Shown here in pieces: positions 17,263 to 28,229 of a DNA stretch of 63,042 nt. The stretch covers positions 1 through 63,042 of the forward strand of contig NZ_MPRJ01000002.1 in NCBI RefSeq assembly GCF_002020805.1. The letters run 5' to 3'. Position 1 is the stretch's first letter, and every line of letters begins with the position of its first letter. The position numbers were made by a program, and so were the translations under genes. This DNA is from Solemya velesiana gill symbiont. Lineage in GTDB: Bacteria; Pseudomonadota; Gammaproteobacteria; Chromatiales; Chromatiaceae. Under the pieces are notes generated by a model. The model searched no databases. It saw only the letters and a list, made by a program, of their open reading frames with translations, and was not told where the DNA came from.

Positions 17263-18689
17263 CGAAGCAACTTGTTCACCTGTTGGGGATTCGCCTTACC
17301 CTGGGAGGCCTTCATCACCTGGCCCACGAAGAAGCCGAGCATCTTGCCGCGCTTCTTCTCCTCTGCGGAGCGGTAGTTCTCCACCTGGTCGGGATTGGCG
17401 GCAATCACGTCGTCGACGATCTTCTCGATGGCACCGGAGTCGGTGATCTGCTTCAGCCCCTTGGCCTCGATCACCTCGTCGGCACTGCCCTCACCGGCCC
17501 ACATCGCCTCGAACACCTGCTTGGCGATCTTGCCGGAGATGGCGTTGTCTGCGATACGTTGCAGCATGCCGCCCAACTGCTCAGCGGAAACCGGGGACTG
17601 GGTAATATCCAGCCCCTCCTTGTTCAGTGCGCCGGAGAGTTCGCCCATGACCCAGTTGGCGGCCACCTTGGCGTCACCGCCAACCTTTGCTGCCGCTTCG
17701 AAATAGTCGGCCAGGGCGCGACTGCTGGTCAACACTTCGCTGTCATAGGCACTGAGGCCATATTCACTACTGAAACGGTGGCGCTTGGCATCCGGCAACT
17801 CGGGCATATCCGAGGCTACTGACTCGATGAACTGGTCATCCAACTCCACCGGCAGCAGGTCGGGATCAGGGAAATAGCGATAGTCGTTGGCCTCCTCCTT
17901 GGAGCGCATGGAGCGGGTTTCATCCTTGTTGGCGTCGTAGAGGCGGGTCTCCTGGACCACTTCGCCTCCAGACTCCACCACGTCGATCTGGCGCTCCACC
18001 TCGAAATTAATGGCGCGCTCAAGAAAACGGAAAGAGTTGATGTTCTTCAGCTCCGCACGGGTGCCGAACGCCTCCTGGCCCATGGGACGAACGGAAACGT
18101 TGGCGTCCACCCGGAACGAACCCTCCTGCATGTTGCCGTCGCAGATACCCAGGTACTGAACCACCTGGTGAATCTTGCGGGCATAGGCCACTGCCTCCTT
18201 GGCCGAACGCATATCAGGCTCGGAGACGATCTCCAGCAACGGGGTACCCGCCCTGTTCAGATCGATACCGGTCATGCCGTGAAAATCCTCATGCAGTGAT
18301 TTTCCGGCGTCCTCTTCCAGGTGAGCACGGGTTACACCAACGGTTTTGGTCTCATCGTCCTCCAGCACGATCTCCACGTGGCCCTTGCCGACGATGGGCA
18401 GTTCGAACTGACTGATCTGGTAACCCTTGGGCAGGTCTGGGTAGAAGTAGTTCTTTCGTGCAAAGACAGAGCGGCGGCCCAGTTCTGCATCGATGGCAGC
18501 ACCGAACTTGACCGCCATTTTCACCACGTTGCGGTTGAGCACCGGCAATACACCGGGAAGTCCCAGGTCGACGTTGCAGGCCTGGGTGTTTGGCTCCGCG
18601 CCAAATGCCGTGGAGGCGCCGGAGAAAATCTTGGATTTGGTAGCCAGCTGGGCATGAATCTCAAGCCCGATGACGGTTTCCCATTGCAT
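17214..18689 (-). CDS. gatB: Asp-tRNA(Asn)/Glu-tRNA(Gln) amidotransferase subunit B
   Basis: 491 residues. GatB recruits and phosphorylates misacylated Glu-tRNA(Gln) or Asp-tRNA(Asn) for transamidation. Seen are the N-terminal METV-like [47 protein letters not shown] and the C-terminal YqeY-like domain ending [12 protein letters not shown]. After that (about residue 476) the family sequence stops, and about a dozen basic residues follow that are encoded opposite the GGDEF domain. The natural stop codon appears lost, probably by the same event that truncated the cyclase. The core enzyme should still work. Operon gatC-gatA-gatB. Confidence 0.93.
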   Translation of the reverse strand: MQWETVIGLEIHAQLATKSKIFSGASTAFGAEPNTQACNVDLGLPGVLPVLNRNVVKMAVKFGAAIDAELGRRSVFARKNYFYPDLPKGYQISQFELPIVGKGHVEIVLEDDETKTVGVTRAHLEEDAGKSLHEDFHGMTGIDLNRAGTPLLEIVSEPDMRSAKEAVAYARKIHQVVQYLGICDGNMQEGSFRVDANVSVRPMGQEAFGTRAELKNINSFRFLERAINFEVERQIDVVESGGEVVQETRLYDANKDETRSMRSKEEANDYRYFPDPDLLPVELDDQFIESVASDMPELPDAKRHRFSSEYGLSAYDSEVLTSSRALADYFEAAAKVGGDAKVAANWVMGELSGALNKEGLDITQSPVSAEQLGGMLQRIADNAISGKIAKQVFEAMWAGEGSADEVIEAKGLKQITDSGAIEKIVDDVIAANPDQVENYRSAEEKKRGKMLGFFVGQVMKASQGKANPQQVNKLLRRILHLRGRGRRHQRW

Positions 18690-18720
18690 GTTAAACCTCG
18701 GTTCCTATAAAAAACGCCCG

Positions 18721-20175
18721 TTACTCGTAATCGGCCGGAAAAGTCTGGTGCCAGCTGGTGGCCTGCTGGTAGCGATGAGCCACGTTCAACAGCTTGGCCT
18801 CCTGGAAGTAGTTGCCGATGATCTGCAGCCCCACCGGCTTGCCTGCAACCGGTTCCACCGGAATGGACATGCCGGGCAAACCCGCCAAGTTGACGGCGAT
18901 GGTGTAGATGTCCGACAGGTACATGCTCACCGGATCGTCCGCCTTCTCGCCCAGGCCGAAGGCCGTGCTCGGCGCGGTGGGCCCCATGATCACATCCACC
19001 TGCTCGAAGGCCTTGGCGAAATCATCGGATACCAGGTGCCGGATCTGCTGGGCTTTCAGGTAATAGGCGTCGTAATAACCGGCCGAGAGCGCATAGGTGC
19101 CGATCATGATGCGCCGTTTGACCTCGGCGCCGAAACCCTCGGCCCTGGAGCACTTGTAGAGATCCTCGAGATCACCGGGCGCATCGCAACGGTGGCCATA
19201 GCGCACACCATCGAAACGGGCCAGGTTCGAGGAGCACTCTGCCGGCGCCACCACGTAGTAGGCCGGTACGGCCAGGCCGGTGTTGGGAAGGCTTATCTCG
19301 ACTACCTCGGCACCCAGTTGTCTGTACTCATTGATGGCAGCCTCTACGGATGCTGCAACACCGGAATCCAATCCCTCGTCGAAATACTCCTTGGGCAAAC
19401 CGATTATCAGACCCTGCAGATCATCGTTGAGCGATGCGGCGTAGTCTGGCACAGGCTCCTGGGCACTGGTGGAGTCACGCTGATCGAAACCGGCCATCAC
19501 CTGCAGCATGGCGGCAGCATCCTCGGCGCTGCGGGTCATCGGCCCACTCTGGTCAAGGGAAGAGGCGAAGGCGATCATGCCATAGCGGGAGACCCGGCCG
19601 TAGGTGGGCTTGAGCCCGGCAATACCGCACAACGCTGCGGGCTGGCGAATGGAGCCGCCGGTATCTGTCCCGGTAGCTGCCACGCAGAGTCCCGACGCCA
19701 CAGCAGCCGCGGAACCGCCAGAGGAACCGCCGGGAACGCTCTGCCTGTCCCAGGGGTTGCGCACCGGGCCGAAAAAACTGGTCTCGTTGGATGAGCCCAT
19801 GGCGAACTCGTCCATGTTGGTCTTGCCCAACAGCACCGCACCAGCCTCCTTGAAACGGCTCACCACCGTCGCGTCGTAGGGAGCAATGAAATTATCGAGC
19901 ATACGGGACCCACAGGTGGTCTTGATGCCGTTGGTGCAGAAAATGTCCTTATGGGCGATGGGAACGCCGGTCAGGGCAGTTCCGTTACCCGCCCGGATAC
20001 GGGCGTCCGCCGCCTCGGCGGCTTCCATTGCAGCCTGCTCCGAAACCGTGACATAGGCGTTCAATTCACCGTTATGTGCCTTGATCCGCTCCAGATAAGC
20101 TTTTGTCAATTCAACACTGGAGAACTCCCCGGCACCCAGGCCGGCGGACAGCTGCGCAATACTTTTGCTATACAT
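18721..20175 (-). CDS. gatA: Asp/Glu-tRNA amidotransferase subunit A (amidase)
   Basis: 484 residues of the amidase-signature family. It hydrolyses glutamine and channels ammonia to GatB. The Ser-Ser-Lys catalytic elements are present: Lys in [12 protein letters not shown], and Ser in [15 protein letters not shown] and [16 protein letters not shown]. Normal length. It sits between gatC and gatB. Confidence 0.97.
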   Translation of the reverse strand: MYSKSIAQLSAGLGAGEFSSVELTKAYLERIKAHNGELNAYVTVSEQAAMEAAEAADARIRAGNGTALTGVPIAHKDIFCTNGIKTTCGSRMLDNFIAPYDATVVSRFKEAGAVLLGKTNMDEFAMGSSNETSFFGPVRNPWDRQSVPGGSSGGSAAAVASGLCVAATGTDTGGSIRQPAALCGIAGLKPTYGRVSRYGMIAFASSLDQSGPMTRSAEDAAAMLQVMAGFDQRDSTSAQEPVPDYAASLNDDLQGLIIGLPKEYFDEGLDSGVAASVEAAINEYRQLGAEVVEISLPNTGLAVPAYYVVAPAECSSNLARFDGVRYGHRCDAPGDLEDLYKCSRAEGFGAEVKRRIMIGTYALSAGYYDAYYLKAQQIRHLVSDDFAKAFEQVDVIMGPTAPSTAFGLGEKADDPVSMYLSDIYTIAVNLAGLPGMSIPVEPVAGKPVGLQIIGNYFQEAKLLNVAHRYQQATSWHQTFPADYE

Positions 20176-20220
20176 GCAACAAACTCTTCAAAGAAAAGGT
20201 TAAAACCGCTGATCAGCGAA

Positions 20221-20508
20221 TTATTCGATTACCTTGGGAACCAGGTAGAGGCCGTCTTCCGTCAGGGGCGCTACGGACTGGAAGTGGTCCCGCTGGTCCA
20301 CCTCGGTCACCGCATCCTCGCGCAACCGCTGAACCATGTGCAGGGGATGGGCCATGGGCACTACGCCATCGGTATCCACCGCGTTCATCTGCTCTACCAG
20401 GTCGAGAATATTTGAGAGATCACTGGCCATTGAGTCCAGCTCATCCTCGCTCACCGCCAGCCGGGCCAGGTGAGCGATCTTTTCCACATCGGTTCTTTCC
20501 AGAGACAT
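20221..20508 (-). CDS. gatC: Asp/Glu-tRNA amidotransferase subunit C
   Basis: 95 residues, start [23 protein letters not shown], typical of GatC, which belts the A and B subunits together. First gene of gatCAB, divergent from mreB as in Pseudomonas. Confidence 0.95.
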   Translation of the reverse strand: MSLERTDVEKIAHLARLAVSEDELDSMASDLSNILDLVEQMNAVDTDGVVPMAHPLHMVQRLREDAVTEVDQRDHFQSVAPLTEDGLYLVPKVIE

Positions 20509-20646
20509 TATTGCCCTCGACTCAGGGAAAAAAGGGTAAAGTTATCATATTTGGCCATTGGGTTGCAGTTAAAAAGACAGGACCGGCGCGATGAATTGCG
20601 CATTTTGGTAAAATTTGACCTTGCCCCAACCCCATGTGATTGCTAG

Positions 20647-21786
<1,140 letters not shown>

Positions 21787-21832
21787 CTGCTTCCGGCGAC
21801 ACCGCAACCTGTTTTGCTAAGGCTGAGCATCC

Positions 21833-22726
21833 ATCAAACCGATCTTCACACAGGGACCGTCCGTCACCACCCGCGTTGTCATCGCGGTCATGGTGTCGCT
21901 CGCCCTGATGGTTGTCGATCACCGCTATCACCACCTTGAAACGGTAAGGTCCGCGCTCTCGGTCGCCACCTACCCGCTGCACTTCATTGCCGACCTGCCG
22001 GTTTCTGCAACCAACTGGGTAACGGAAGTCTTCGCTACACGCAATCATCTGGAGAGCGAAAACCAGCGGCTGCACAAGGAGAACCTCCATTTCAGGGCAC
22101 GCCAGCAGAAATTCGCCGCCCTCGAAGAAGAGAACATGCGGCTGCGCAACCTGCTCGAGTCCTCGTTCAAAGTGGGCGAACGGATCCTGATTGCCGAACT
22201 CATCGCCGTCGACCTCGACCCCTACCGGCAGCAGGTACTGATCAACAAGGGCAATACCTCCGGCGCCTACAAGGGACAACCGGTACTGGATGCCGATGCG
22301 GTCATGGGCCAGGTGGTCCATGTCAACCGCTACAACTCCACCGTACTGATGATCACCGACGCCAGCCACGCCCTTCCGGTTCAGGTCAACCGGAACGGTC
22401 TGCGCACCATTGCCATGGGCACCGGCCGAATCAACGAGCTTGAACTGCCCCACCTGCCCAACAACGCAGACATCGAGGTCGGCGACCTGCTGGTCACTTC
22501 AGGCCTGGGTGGACGCTTTCCGCCGGGATACCCCGTTGCCGAGGTCGTCTCGGTGGAGCGGGAACCCCAGCAGCCCTTTGCCGTCATCAAGGCACAGCCC
22601 AGCGCGCACCTGGACCGCACCCGGGAAGCCCTCCTGGTCTGGACACTGACACCACCCGAAGCGCGCAGCGAGATTGCCAACGCCAACCCAGACGATCCAG
22701 ATACAACCCAGGGAGCGGAACAATGA
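21833..22726 (+). CDS. mreC: Rod-shape protein MreC, probable AUC start
   Basis: 297 residues if read from ATC 21833. The family-typical N-terminus IKPIFTQGPSVTTR and the full transmembrane helix (RVVIAVMVSLALMVVD) precede the first ATG at 21890, and an in-frame TGA lies just upstream at 21824. No ATG, GTG or TTG exists between. AAGG at 21819-21822 is placed suitably for ATC. Starting at 21890 would cut the membrane helix. The rest is a normal coiled coil (LESENQRLHKENLHFRARQQKFA) and beta-domain. MreC links MreB to PBP2 in the periplasm. Overlaps mreD by ATGA. Confidence 0.88.
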   Translation: MKPIFTQGPSVTTRVVIAVMVSLALMVVDHRYHHLETVRSALSVATYPLHFIADLPVSATNWVTEVFATRNHLESENQRLHKENLHFRARQQKFAALEEENMRLRNLLESSFKVGERILIAELIAVDLDPYRQQVLINKGNTSGAYKGQPVLDADAVMGQVVHVNRYNSTVLMITDASHALPVQVNRNGLRTIAMGTGRINELELPHLPNNADIEVGDLLVTSGLGGRFPPGYPVAEVVSVEREPQQPFAVIKAQPSAHLDRTREALLVWTLTPPEARSEIANANPDDPDTTQGAEQ

Positions 22727-23211
22727 CCCTGGCACCGAAACGCGGCGGCATTGTCATTGCACTGACCATCCTAGTTGCCCTGCTGCTGACCATTCTGCCC
22801 CTGCCTGAATGGGCTCAGCCCTTCCGCCCCCAGTGGCACACCCTGGTACTGATTTACTGGACCCTGGCCCTACCCCAACGGGTCGGCGTCGCCATAGGAT
22901 GGATGATCGGCCTTTCCATCGACGTGATGACTGGCACACTGCTGGGCCAGCATGCACTCTCCCTATCACTGATCGCCTTTCTTACTTACAAGATGCATCA
23001 GCGTGTTCGCCTGTTTCCTCTCTGGCAGCAATCGCTGACCGTGCTGGTACTGCTGCTGCTCGAAAAGCTGCTCTCACTTTGGGTGATGGGTGTTGCGGAC
23101 CGCCCTACACCACCCCTGCTCTACTGGGCGCCGCCACTGGTGGGGATGTTTCTTTGGCCGTGGGTCTATATCATTCTTCGTGACCTGCGCAGGAAATTCC
23201 AGGTCAGTTGA
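22723..23211 (+). CDS. mreD: Rod-shape protein MreD
   Basis: 162 residues, mostly hydrophobic with about five membrane helices. It begins MTLAPKRGGIVIALTILVALLLT and has the LTYWTLALP-like LIYWTLALPQRVGVAIGWMIGL typical of MreD. Integral inner-membrane partner of MreC. Its start overlaps mreC by four bases. Confidence 0.93.
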   Translation: MTLAPKRGGIVIALTILVALLLTILPLPEWAQPFRPQWHTLVLIYWTLALPQRVGVAIGWMIGLSIDVMTGTLLGQHALSLSLIAFLTYKMHQRVRLFPLWQQSLTVLVLLLLEKLLSLWVMGVADRPTPPLLYWAPPLVGMFLWPWVYIILRDLRRKFQVS

Positions 23212-23229
23212 TGTAGGCCGCTTTAGACA

Positions 23230-25074
23230 ATGCCACAAATCACACTGAAGGACTATTTACGTGAAAGCCGGCTGTTCCAGCACCGGGCGATCACCGCCGC
23301 CGCCGCAGTGATCCTGCTTCTTGGCTTCCTCATGCTGCGCCTGGTGGATCTACAGATCATCGACCACACCCACTTCACTACGCTCTCTAGGGACAACCGG
23401 GTAAAGGTACAGCCTATCCCGCCTACCCGCGGACTGATCTATGACCGTAACGGCATCATCCTGGCCCAGAACCTCCCTGCACACAGTCTTGAGATCACAC
23501 CTGAACAGGTAAAGGACCTGGACAAAACCATTGAGTCGCTCTCACAGATCATTCACATCAGCGAGAAGGACCTGAAGCGTTTTCAGCGTCTGCGCAAACA
23601 GCGCCGCCGTTTCGACAGCATACCCATCAGGGTACGCCTTGAAGAGGACGAAGTTGCCCGGTTCGCCATCAACCGCCACCGCTTCCCGGGCGTGGACATC
23701 AATGCCAAGTTGCTGCGCGACTACCCGATGAGCTATGAAACAGCCCATGTTCTTGGCTACGTGGGACGGATCAACGAGAGTGAACTTCAGATCATCGACA
23801 CCTCGAACTACTCCGGCACCTCCCATATCGGCAAGACCGGTATCGAGAAGACCTACGAGGACGACCTGCACGGACAGGTCGGTCTGCGCCAGGTGGAGGT
23901 CAACGCCCTCGGACGGGTAATCCGCACACTGGAGAGCACCCCACCCATGCCGGGGAAAGATCTCTATCTCTCCCTCGATGCCGAACTCCAGCAAGTGGCG
24001 ATGGGGGCATTCGGCGAGGAGAACGGCGCAGCCGTGGCCATTGATCCGCAAACTGGCGACATCCTGGCACTGGCCAGCAAGCCTGGATTCGACCCCAACC
24101 TGTTCGTGGAGGGTATCAGCCCGAGTGATTACAAGGACCTGCAGTCCTCAGAGCACAAACCGCTGTTCAACCGGGCACTGCGCGGGCAGTACCCCCCCGG
24201 CTCCACGGTAAAACCCTTCATCGGCCTGGCAGGACTTGAAACCGGCACCGTGAACTTCACCCAGAAAAAATACTGCCCCGGCTTTTACCAGCTACCCAAT
24301 CACAGCCACAAGTACCGCGACTGGAAAAAGACCGGCCATGGACCGATAAACCTGAGCGACGCCGTCACCCAGTCATGCGACGTCTACTTCTACGACCTCG
24401 CACACCAGATGGGCATAGACAAACTTCACGGCTTCCTGAAACTGTTCGGTTTCGGCAGCAAAACCCAAATCGACATCACCGGCGAACTGGGCGGCCTGCT
24501 GCCATCACGGGAGTGGAAAAAAAGGGCTCGCCGAACCTCCTGGTATCCCGGCGAGACGCTGATCATGGGTATCGGACAGGGCTATTTCCTCACCACGCCA
24601 CTGCAGTTGGCAAGCGCCACGGCAACCCTGGCCACCCGTGGTCTGAAGAACCGCCCAAAGGTGGTGAGCGCCATAAAGGAGAATGGCTCGGAGACCCCGA
24701 CACGGCTCCCAGCCTGGCCGGCTGAGACGCTGCCCCACGAATCGGACCACAACTGGGATGACATCATCCACTCCATGACCCAGGTGATCGAGGGACTGAG
24801 GGGCACTGCCAAGCGGATTCGCACTCCCGAGTACCGCATTGCGGGCAAGACCGGCACTGCACAGGTCTTCACTGTAAAACAGGAAGAGGAGTACGATGAG
24901 GAGAAGATCGCCAAAAAGATGCGGGACCACGCCCTCTTCGTCGCCTTCGCACCGGTAGAGAATCCCCGGATTGCGGTTGCAGTGATCGTGGAGAACGGCG
25001 GCCATGGCGGATCGGTTGCCGCGCCCATTGCTCGCCGCATCATGGATAAATATCTCACAGAGGAGCCGATGTGA
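23230..25074 (+). CDS. mrdA: Penicillin-binding protein 2 (elongasome transpeptidase)
   Basis: 614 residues, class B PBP. An N-terminal membrane anchor (about 20-42) is followed by the dimerisation/pedestal domain (RVKVQPIPPTRGLIYDRNG). The transpeptidase domain has STVK (Ser about 325), SCD (SxN motif position) and KTGTAQ. It cross-links new peptidoglycan along the side wall with RodA. Follows mreD by 18 bp and overlaps rodA by ATG-A, so mreBCD-mrdAB is probably one transcript. Confidence 0.97.
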   Translation: MPQITLKDYLRESRLFQHRAITAAAAVILLLGFLMLRLVDLQIIDHTHFTTLSRDNRVKVQPIPPTRGLIYDRNGIILAQNLPAHSLEITPEQVKDLDKTIESLSQIIHISEKDLKRFQRLRKQRRRFDSIPIRVRLEEDEVARFAINRHRFPGVDINAKLLRDYPMSYETAHVLGYVGRINESELQIIDTSNYSGTSHIGKTGIEKTYEDDLHGQVGLRQVEVNALGRVIRTLESTPPMPGKDLYLSLDAELQQVAMGAFGEENGAAVAIDPQTGDILALASKPGFDPNLFVEGISPSDYKDLQSSEHKPLFNRALRGQYPPGSTVKPFIGLAGLETGTVNFTQKKYCPGFYQLPNHSHKYRDWKKTGHGPINLSDAVTQSCDVYFYDLAHQMGIDKLHGFLKLFGFGSKTQIDITGELGGLLPSREWKKRARRTSWYPGETLIMGIGQGYFLTTPLQLASATATLATRGLKNRPKVVSAIKENGSETPTRLPAWPAETLPHESDHNWDDIIHSMTQVIEGLRGTAKRIRTPEYRIAGKTGTAQVFTVKQEEEYDEEKIAKKMRDHALFVAFAPVENPRIAVAVIVENGGHGGSVAAPIARRIMDKYLTEEPM

Positions 25075-26210
25075 ACCGCGCATTCCAACCCAGCGGCCTC
25101 CGTGAGTCCAATCCGACCAAGGCTGAAGGCCTGCTGGCAGATCTTCACCTCGACCTGCCACTGCTGACCGGCCTGGTACTACTGTGCGGACTGGGGGTGA
25201 TTGTGCTCTACAGTGCCAGCGGCCAGGACATGGCTCAGGTCCAGCGCCAGGCCATTCGCCTGGCACTGGCATTCGGCGTCATGGTAGTGATGGCCCAAAT
25301 CCCGACCAGCGTATTACGCCGCTGGTCACCCTGGCTGTTCGGCATCGGTATCCTGCTGCTGATTGCAGTCCTGGCCGTGGGCCAGGTAGGGAAAGGCGCC
25401 CAGCGCTGGCTGGACCTCGGCTTCTTCCGCTTCCAGCCCTCGGAACTGCTCAAGCTGGCGGTACCCATGATGATCGCCTGGTTCCTGGCCGAGAAGTCGC
25501 TGCCACCCAAGTGGAAGCGCCTTGCCACCGCCGGATTCCTGATCCTTGTGCCGGTGCTGCTGATCGCCAAGCAACCGGATCTTGGCACCTCCCTGCTGGT
25601 GGCAAGTGCCGGCATTTTCGTTCTCTTCCTGGCAGGTCTGAGCTGGCGTTTTATTGGCGGTATGATCCTGACCGCAATCCCGGCAGCCTGGGCACTCTGG
25701 CAATGGGGCATGCATGAGTACCAGCGCAACCGGGTACTCACCTTTCTCGACCCGGAGCGCGATCCCCTGGGCACCGGATACCACATCATTCAATCGAAGA
25801 TCGCCATCGGCTCGGGTGGCCTCTACGGCAAGGGCTGGCTCAACGGCACCCAATCCCACCTGGAGTTTCTTCCTGAGAGGACCACCGACTTTATCTTTGC
25901 GGTCATCGCCGAAGAGTTCGGGTTCACCGGCATTGCCACCCTGCTCCTGCTCTACATCTTCATCATTCTCAGGGGGCTCTATATCGCCAGCCAGGCCCAG
26001 GACACCTACAGCCGACTCCTTGGCGGGGCACTAACCCTGGTGTTTTTTGTCTATCTTTTCGTTAACACCGGCATGGTGAGCGGTATCCTGCCGGTGGTGG
26101 GTGTGCCACTGCCCCTGATCAGCTATGGGGGTACATCCCTAGTGACCATCATGGCCGGGTTCGGTATCCTGATGTCCATACATACGCACCGCAAACTGCT
26201 ACCGACCTGA
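25071..26210 (+). CDS. mrdB: RodA peptidoglycan glycosyltransferase
   Basis: 379 residues, SEDS family with about ten membrane helices. Typical elements are GAQRWLDLGFFRFQPSELLKLAVPM, QPDLGTSLLV and the C-terminal GVPLPLISYGGTSL. It polymerises lipid II together with PBP2. The start overlaps the mrdA stop. Confidence 0.97.
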   Translation: MNRAFQPSGLRESNPTKAEGLLADLHLDLPLLTGLVLLCGLGVIVLYSASGQDMAQVQRQAIRLALAFGVMVVMAQIPTSVLRRWSPWLFGIGILLLIAVLAVGQVGKGAQRWLDLGFFRFQPSELLKLAVPMMIAWFLAEKSLPPKWKRLATAGFLILVPVLLIAKQPDLGTSLLVASAGIFVLFLAGLSWRFIGGMILTAIPAAWALWQWGMHEYQRNRVLTFLDPERDPLGTGYHIIQSKIAIGSGGLYGKGWLNGTQSHLEFLPERTTDFIFAVIAEEFGFTGIATLLLLYIFIILRGLYIASQAQDTYSRLLGGALTLVFFVYLFVNTGMVSGILPVVGVPLPLISYGGTSLVTIMAGFGILMSIHTHRKLLPT

Positions 26211-26238
26211 GGGAGATACCGGAAGGCCTGTAAACAAA

Positions 26239-27252
26239 ATGCGGAGAACCATCGCACTATTTTCAATACTGCTTGCAGGCTCTTGCCACTGGGCCACGGC
26301 CAACGCTGCACCGCCTCCGGACTTTCAGTCGCAAATCCTTGCATTCGCCAAGGAGACGAGCAAAAAGCATAAATTCGATCCTGCAGAGCTCACCGCGCTG
26401 CTGAAGAAGGCACGGTATCGGCAGAGCATCATCGATGCCATCACCCGGCCGGCAGAGGCCAAGCCCTGGCACAAGTACAGACCCATTTTCGTCACCGACA
26501 GCCGCGCCAGGGAGGGAGTCCGCTTCTGCCGGGAGAACCAGGCGCTGCTGGAACAAGCTGAAGCTCGCTATGGCGTACCGGCAGAGACCATCGTAGCGAT
26601 CATCGGTGTCGAGACACGGTATGGCCGCCACGCAGGCAAGTACCCGGTGATCGATGCCCTTGCCACCCTCTCCTTCGGCTACCCCAGGCGCAGTGCCTTT
26701 TTCAAACGCCAACTCGAGGAGTTCCTGCTGCTAGCAAGAGAGGAGGAGGTCGACGCACTGTCCCTGAAAGGCTCCTACGCAGGCGCCATGGGTAAACCCC
26801 AGTTCATCCCGAGCAGCTACCGCGCCTACGCCGTTGATTTCGATAACGACGGCAAGCGGGACATCTGGTCGAACAACGCCGACGCCATCGGCAGTGTAGC
26901 CGCCTATTTCAAGCGCCACGGCTGGACCAAGGATGCGCCGGTCACCGTGAAAGCGGAAGGAGCAGGCAAGGACCACAGCAAGTACGTCAAGGCGGGCATG
27001 AAGCCCAGCATCCGCCTCTCTGAACTGAGCGCAGCCGGCATTACCGTTCCTGCAGAACTGAAGCAGGATTCACTCAGTAGCCTGGTCCGCCTGAGAGTCA
27101 AGAACGGCAACGAGTACTGGCTCGGCCTTCCCAACTTCTATGTCATTACCCGCTACAATCACAGCAACCTCTACGCGATGGCGGTCTATCAACTGAGCCG
27201 GAAAATAGTAGAACTGCGCAAAGCCGGAGAGCAGCACGTTGATAACTCCTGA
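26239..27252 (+). CDS. mltB: Membrane-bound lytic murein transglycosylase B
   Basis: 337 residues with a signal peptide (1 to about 25). The catalytic Glu lies in IIGVETRYGRHAGKYPVIDAL, followed by GAMGKPQFIPSSYRAYAVDFDNDGKRDIW. It cleaves glycan strands to 1,6-anhydro-MurNAc ends. No lipobox Cys is obvious where E. coli MltB has one; the GSCHWATANA region contains a Cys (about 17) that could serve. In the elongasome operon, overlapping rlpA. Confidence 0.92.
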   Translation: MRRTIALFSILLAGSCHWATANAAPPPDFQSQILAFAKETSKKHKFDPAELTALLKKARYRQSIIDAITRPAEAKPWHKYRPIFVTDSRAREGVRFCRENQALLEQAEARYGVPAETIVAIIGVETRYGRHAGKYPVIDALATLSFGYPRRSAFFKRQLEEFLLLAREEEVDALSLKGSYAGAMGKPQFIPSSYRAYAVDFDNDGKRDIWSNNADAIGSVAAYFKRHGWTKDAPVTVKAEGAGKDHSKYVKAGMKPSIRLSELSAAGITVPAELKQDSLSSLVRLRVKNGNEYWLGLPNFYVITRYNHSNLYAMAVYQLSRKIVELRKAGEQHVDNS

Positions 27253-28066
27253 TCGTAACCGCCTCTTCATTGTACTTGCCGTGCTTCTGCTGGCAGGCTG
27301 TTCGGTTCGCCCGCCCTCCATTCCGGGCCTTCCTGAAACCACCGACAGCGCACCGAGCCGCAAGCTGGACCCAAGCACCATTGCCGATGCCACCCCGCGG
27401 TATGAACCGCGCAGCAGGTACGGCAACCCTGACACCTACGTGGTCTTCGGCAAGCGTTATTACGTCATGGACAGCAGCAAGGGATACGTGGAACGGGGCG
27501 TGGCCTCCTGGTACGGCACCAAGTTTCACGGCCGCCGGACCAGCAGCGGCGAGCCATACAACATGTACGCCATGACCGCGGCGCACAAAAGCCTCCCCCT
27601 GCCGACCTATGTTCAGGTCACCAATCTGCGCAATGGCCGCAGCACCGTGGTCAAGGTGAATGATCGCGGACCATTCCACGACAACCGCATCATCGACCTC
27701 TCCTATGCCGCAGCTACCAAGCTGGGCATCCTGGGACAAGGAACAGGCCTGGTGGAGGTCCGGGCACTGGAACCGGGCCAGTCTGCACCAAAGCGGCGTT
27801 ATGCCGCCCCTGAACCCTCCCTGCCCTCAAAGCCGGGGATATTCGTCCAGGTCGGCGCCTTCTCCAGCCAATACAACGCCGATCGCCTGCGTGAGCGGCT
27901 GACTGACGAGCTCAACCGCAGCATTCGCATCCAGCGCACAGAGCGACAGGGACAACAACTTTACCGGGTACAGGTGGGACCATTGACAGGCGTCGAGCAG
28001 GCGGATGCTCTTACAATCAGGCTGACGCAACTGGGCCTGGGAGAATCCCGTATCATCATCGATTAG
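27239..28066 (+). CDS. rlpA: RlpA septal-ring lytic transglycosylase, lipoprotein
   Basis: 275 residues from TTG 27239, which overlaps the end of mltB by 14 bp. The lipobox is LLLAGC (Cys about 21). A double-psi beta-barrel (GVASWYGTKFHGRRTSSGEPYNMYAMTAAHKSLP to VKVNDRGPFHDNRIIDLSYAAA) is followed by a C-terminal SPOR domain (FVQVGAFSSQYNADRLRERL, LYRVQVGPL). SPOR binds denuded glycans and the barrel cleaves them. Usual position before dacA. Confidence 0.94.
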   Translation: MITPDRNRLFIVLAVLLLAGCSVRPPSIPGLPETTDSAPSRKLDPSTIADATPRYEPRSRYGNPDTYVVFGKRYYVMDSSKGYVERGVASWYGTKFHGRRTSSGEPYNMYAMTAAHKSLPLPTYVQVTNLRNGRSTVVKVNDRGPFHDNRIIDLSYAAATKLGILGQGTGLVEVRALEPGQSAPKRRYAAPEPSLPSKPGIFVQVGAFSSQYNADRLRERLTDELNRSIRIQRTERQGQQLYRVQVGPLTGVEQADALTIRLTQLGLGESRIIID

Positions 28067-28072
28067 TTATTG

Positions 28073-28099
28073 ACCCGGCGACCAAATAGGTGACCGGGT
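28073..28099 (+). other. Stem-loop after rlpA
   Basis: ACCCGGCGACC and GGTGACCGGGT form an imperfect GC-rich stem six bases after the rlpA stop. No T-run follows, so it is a weak terminator candidate or an mRNA-stabilising stem before dacA. Confidence 0.4.
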
Positions 28100-28229
28100 T
28101 AATAAAGGCGGGAATACCTCCATACCACCCGTAACACAGTCGGGTTAAAATATCGCCACGAGCCGGCGAACCCAGCGGTGCGTCCGTTGTCTCTATTCAG
28201 GATTTCAGCTAACCGGAAACAGGATCATC

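Noticed and set aside
18670-19794. Plus-strand open frame of 374 codons over gatA
   Set aside because: gatA has all amidase-signature motifs; the opposite frame has no start context or family likeness.
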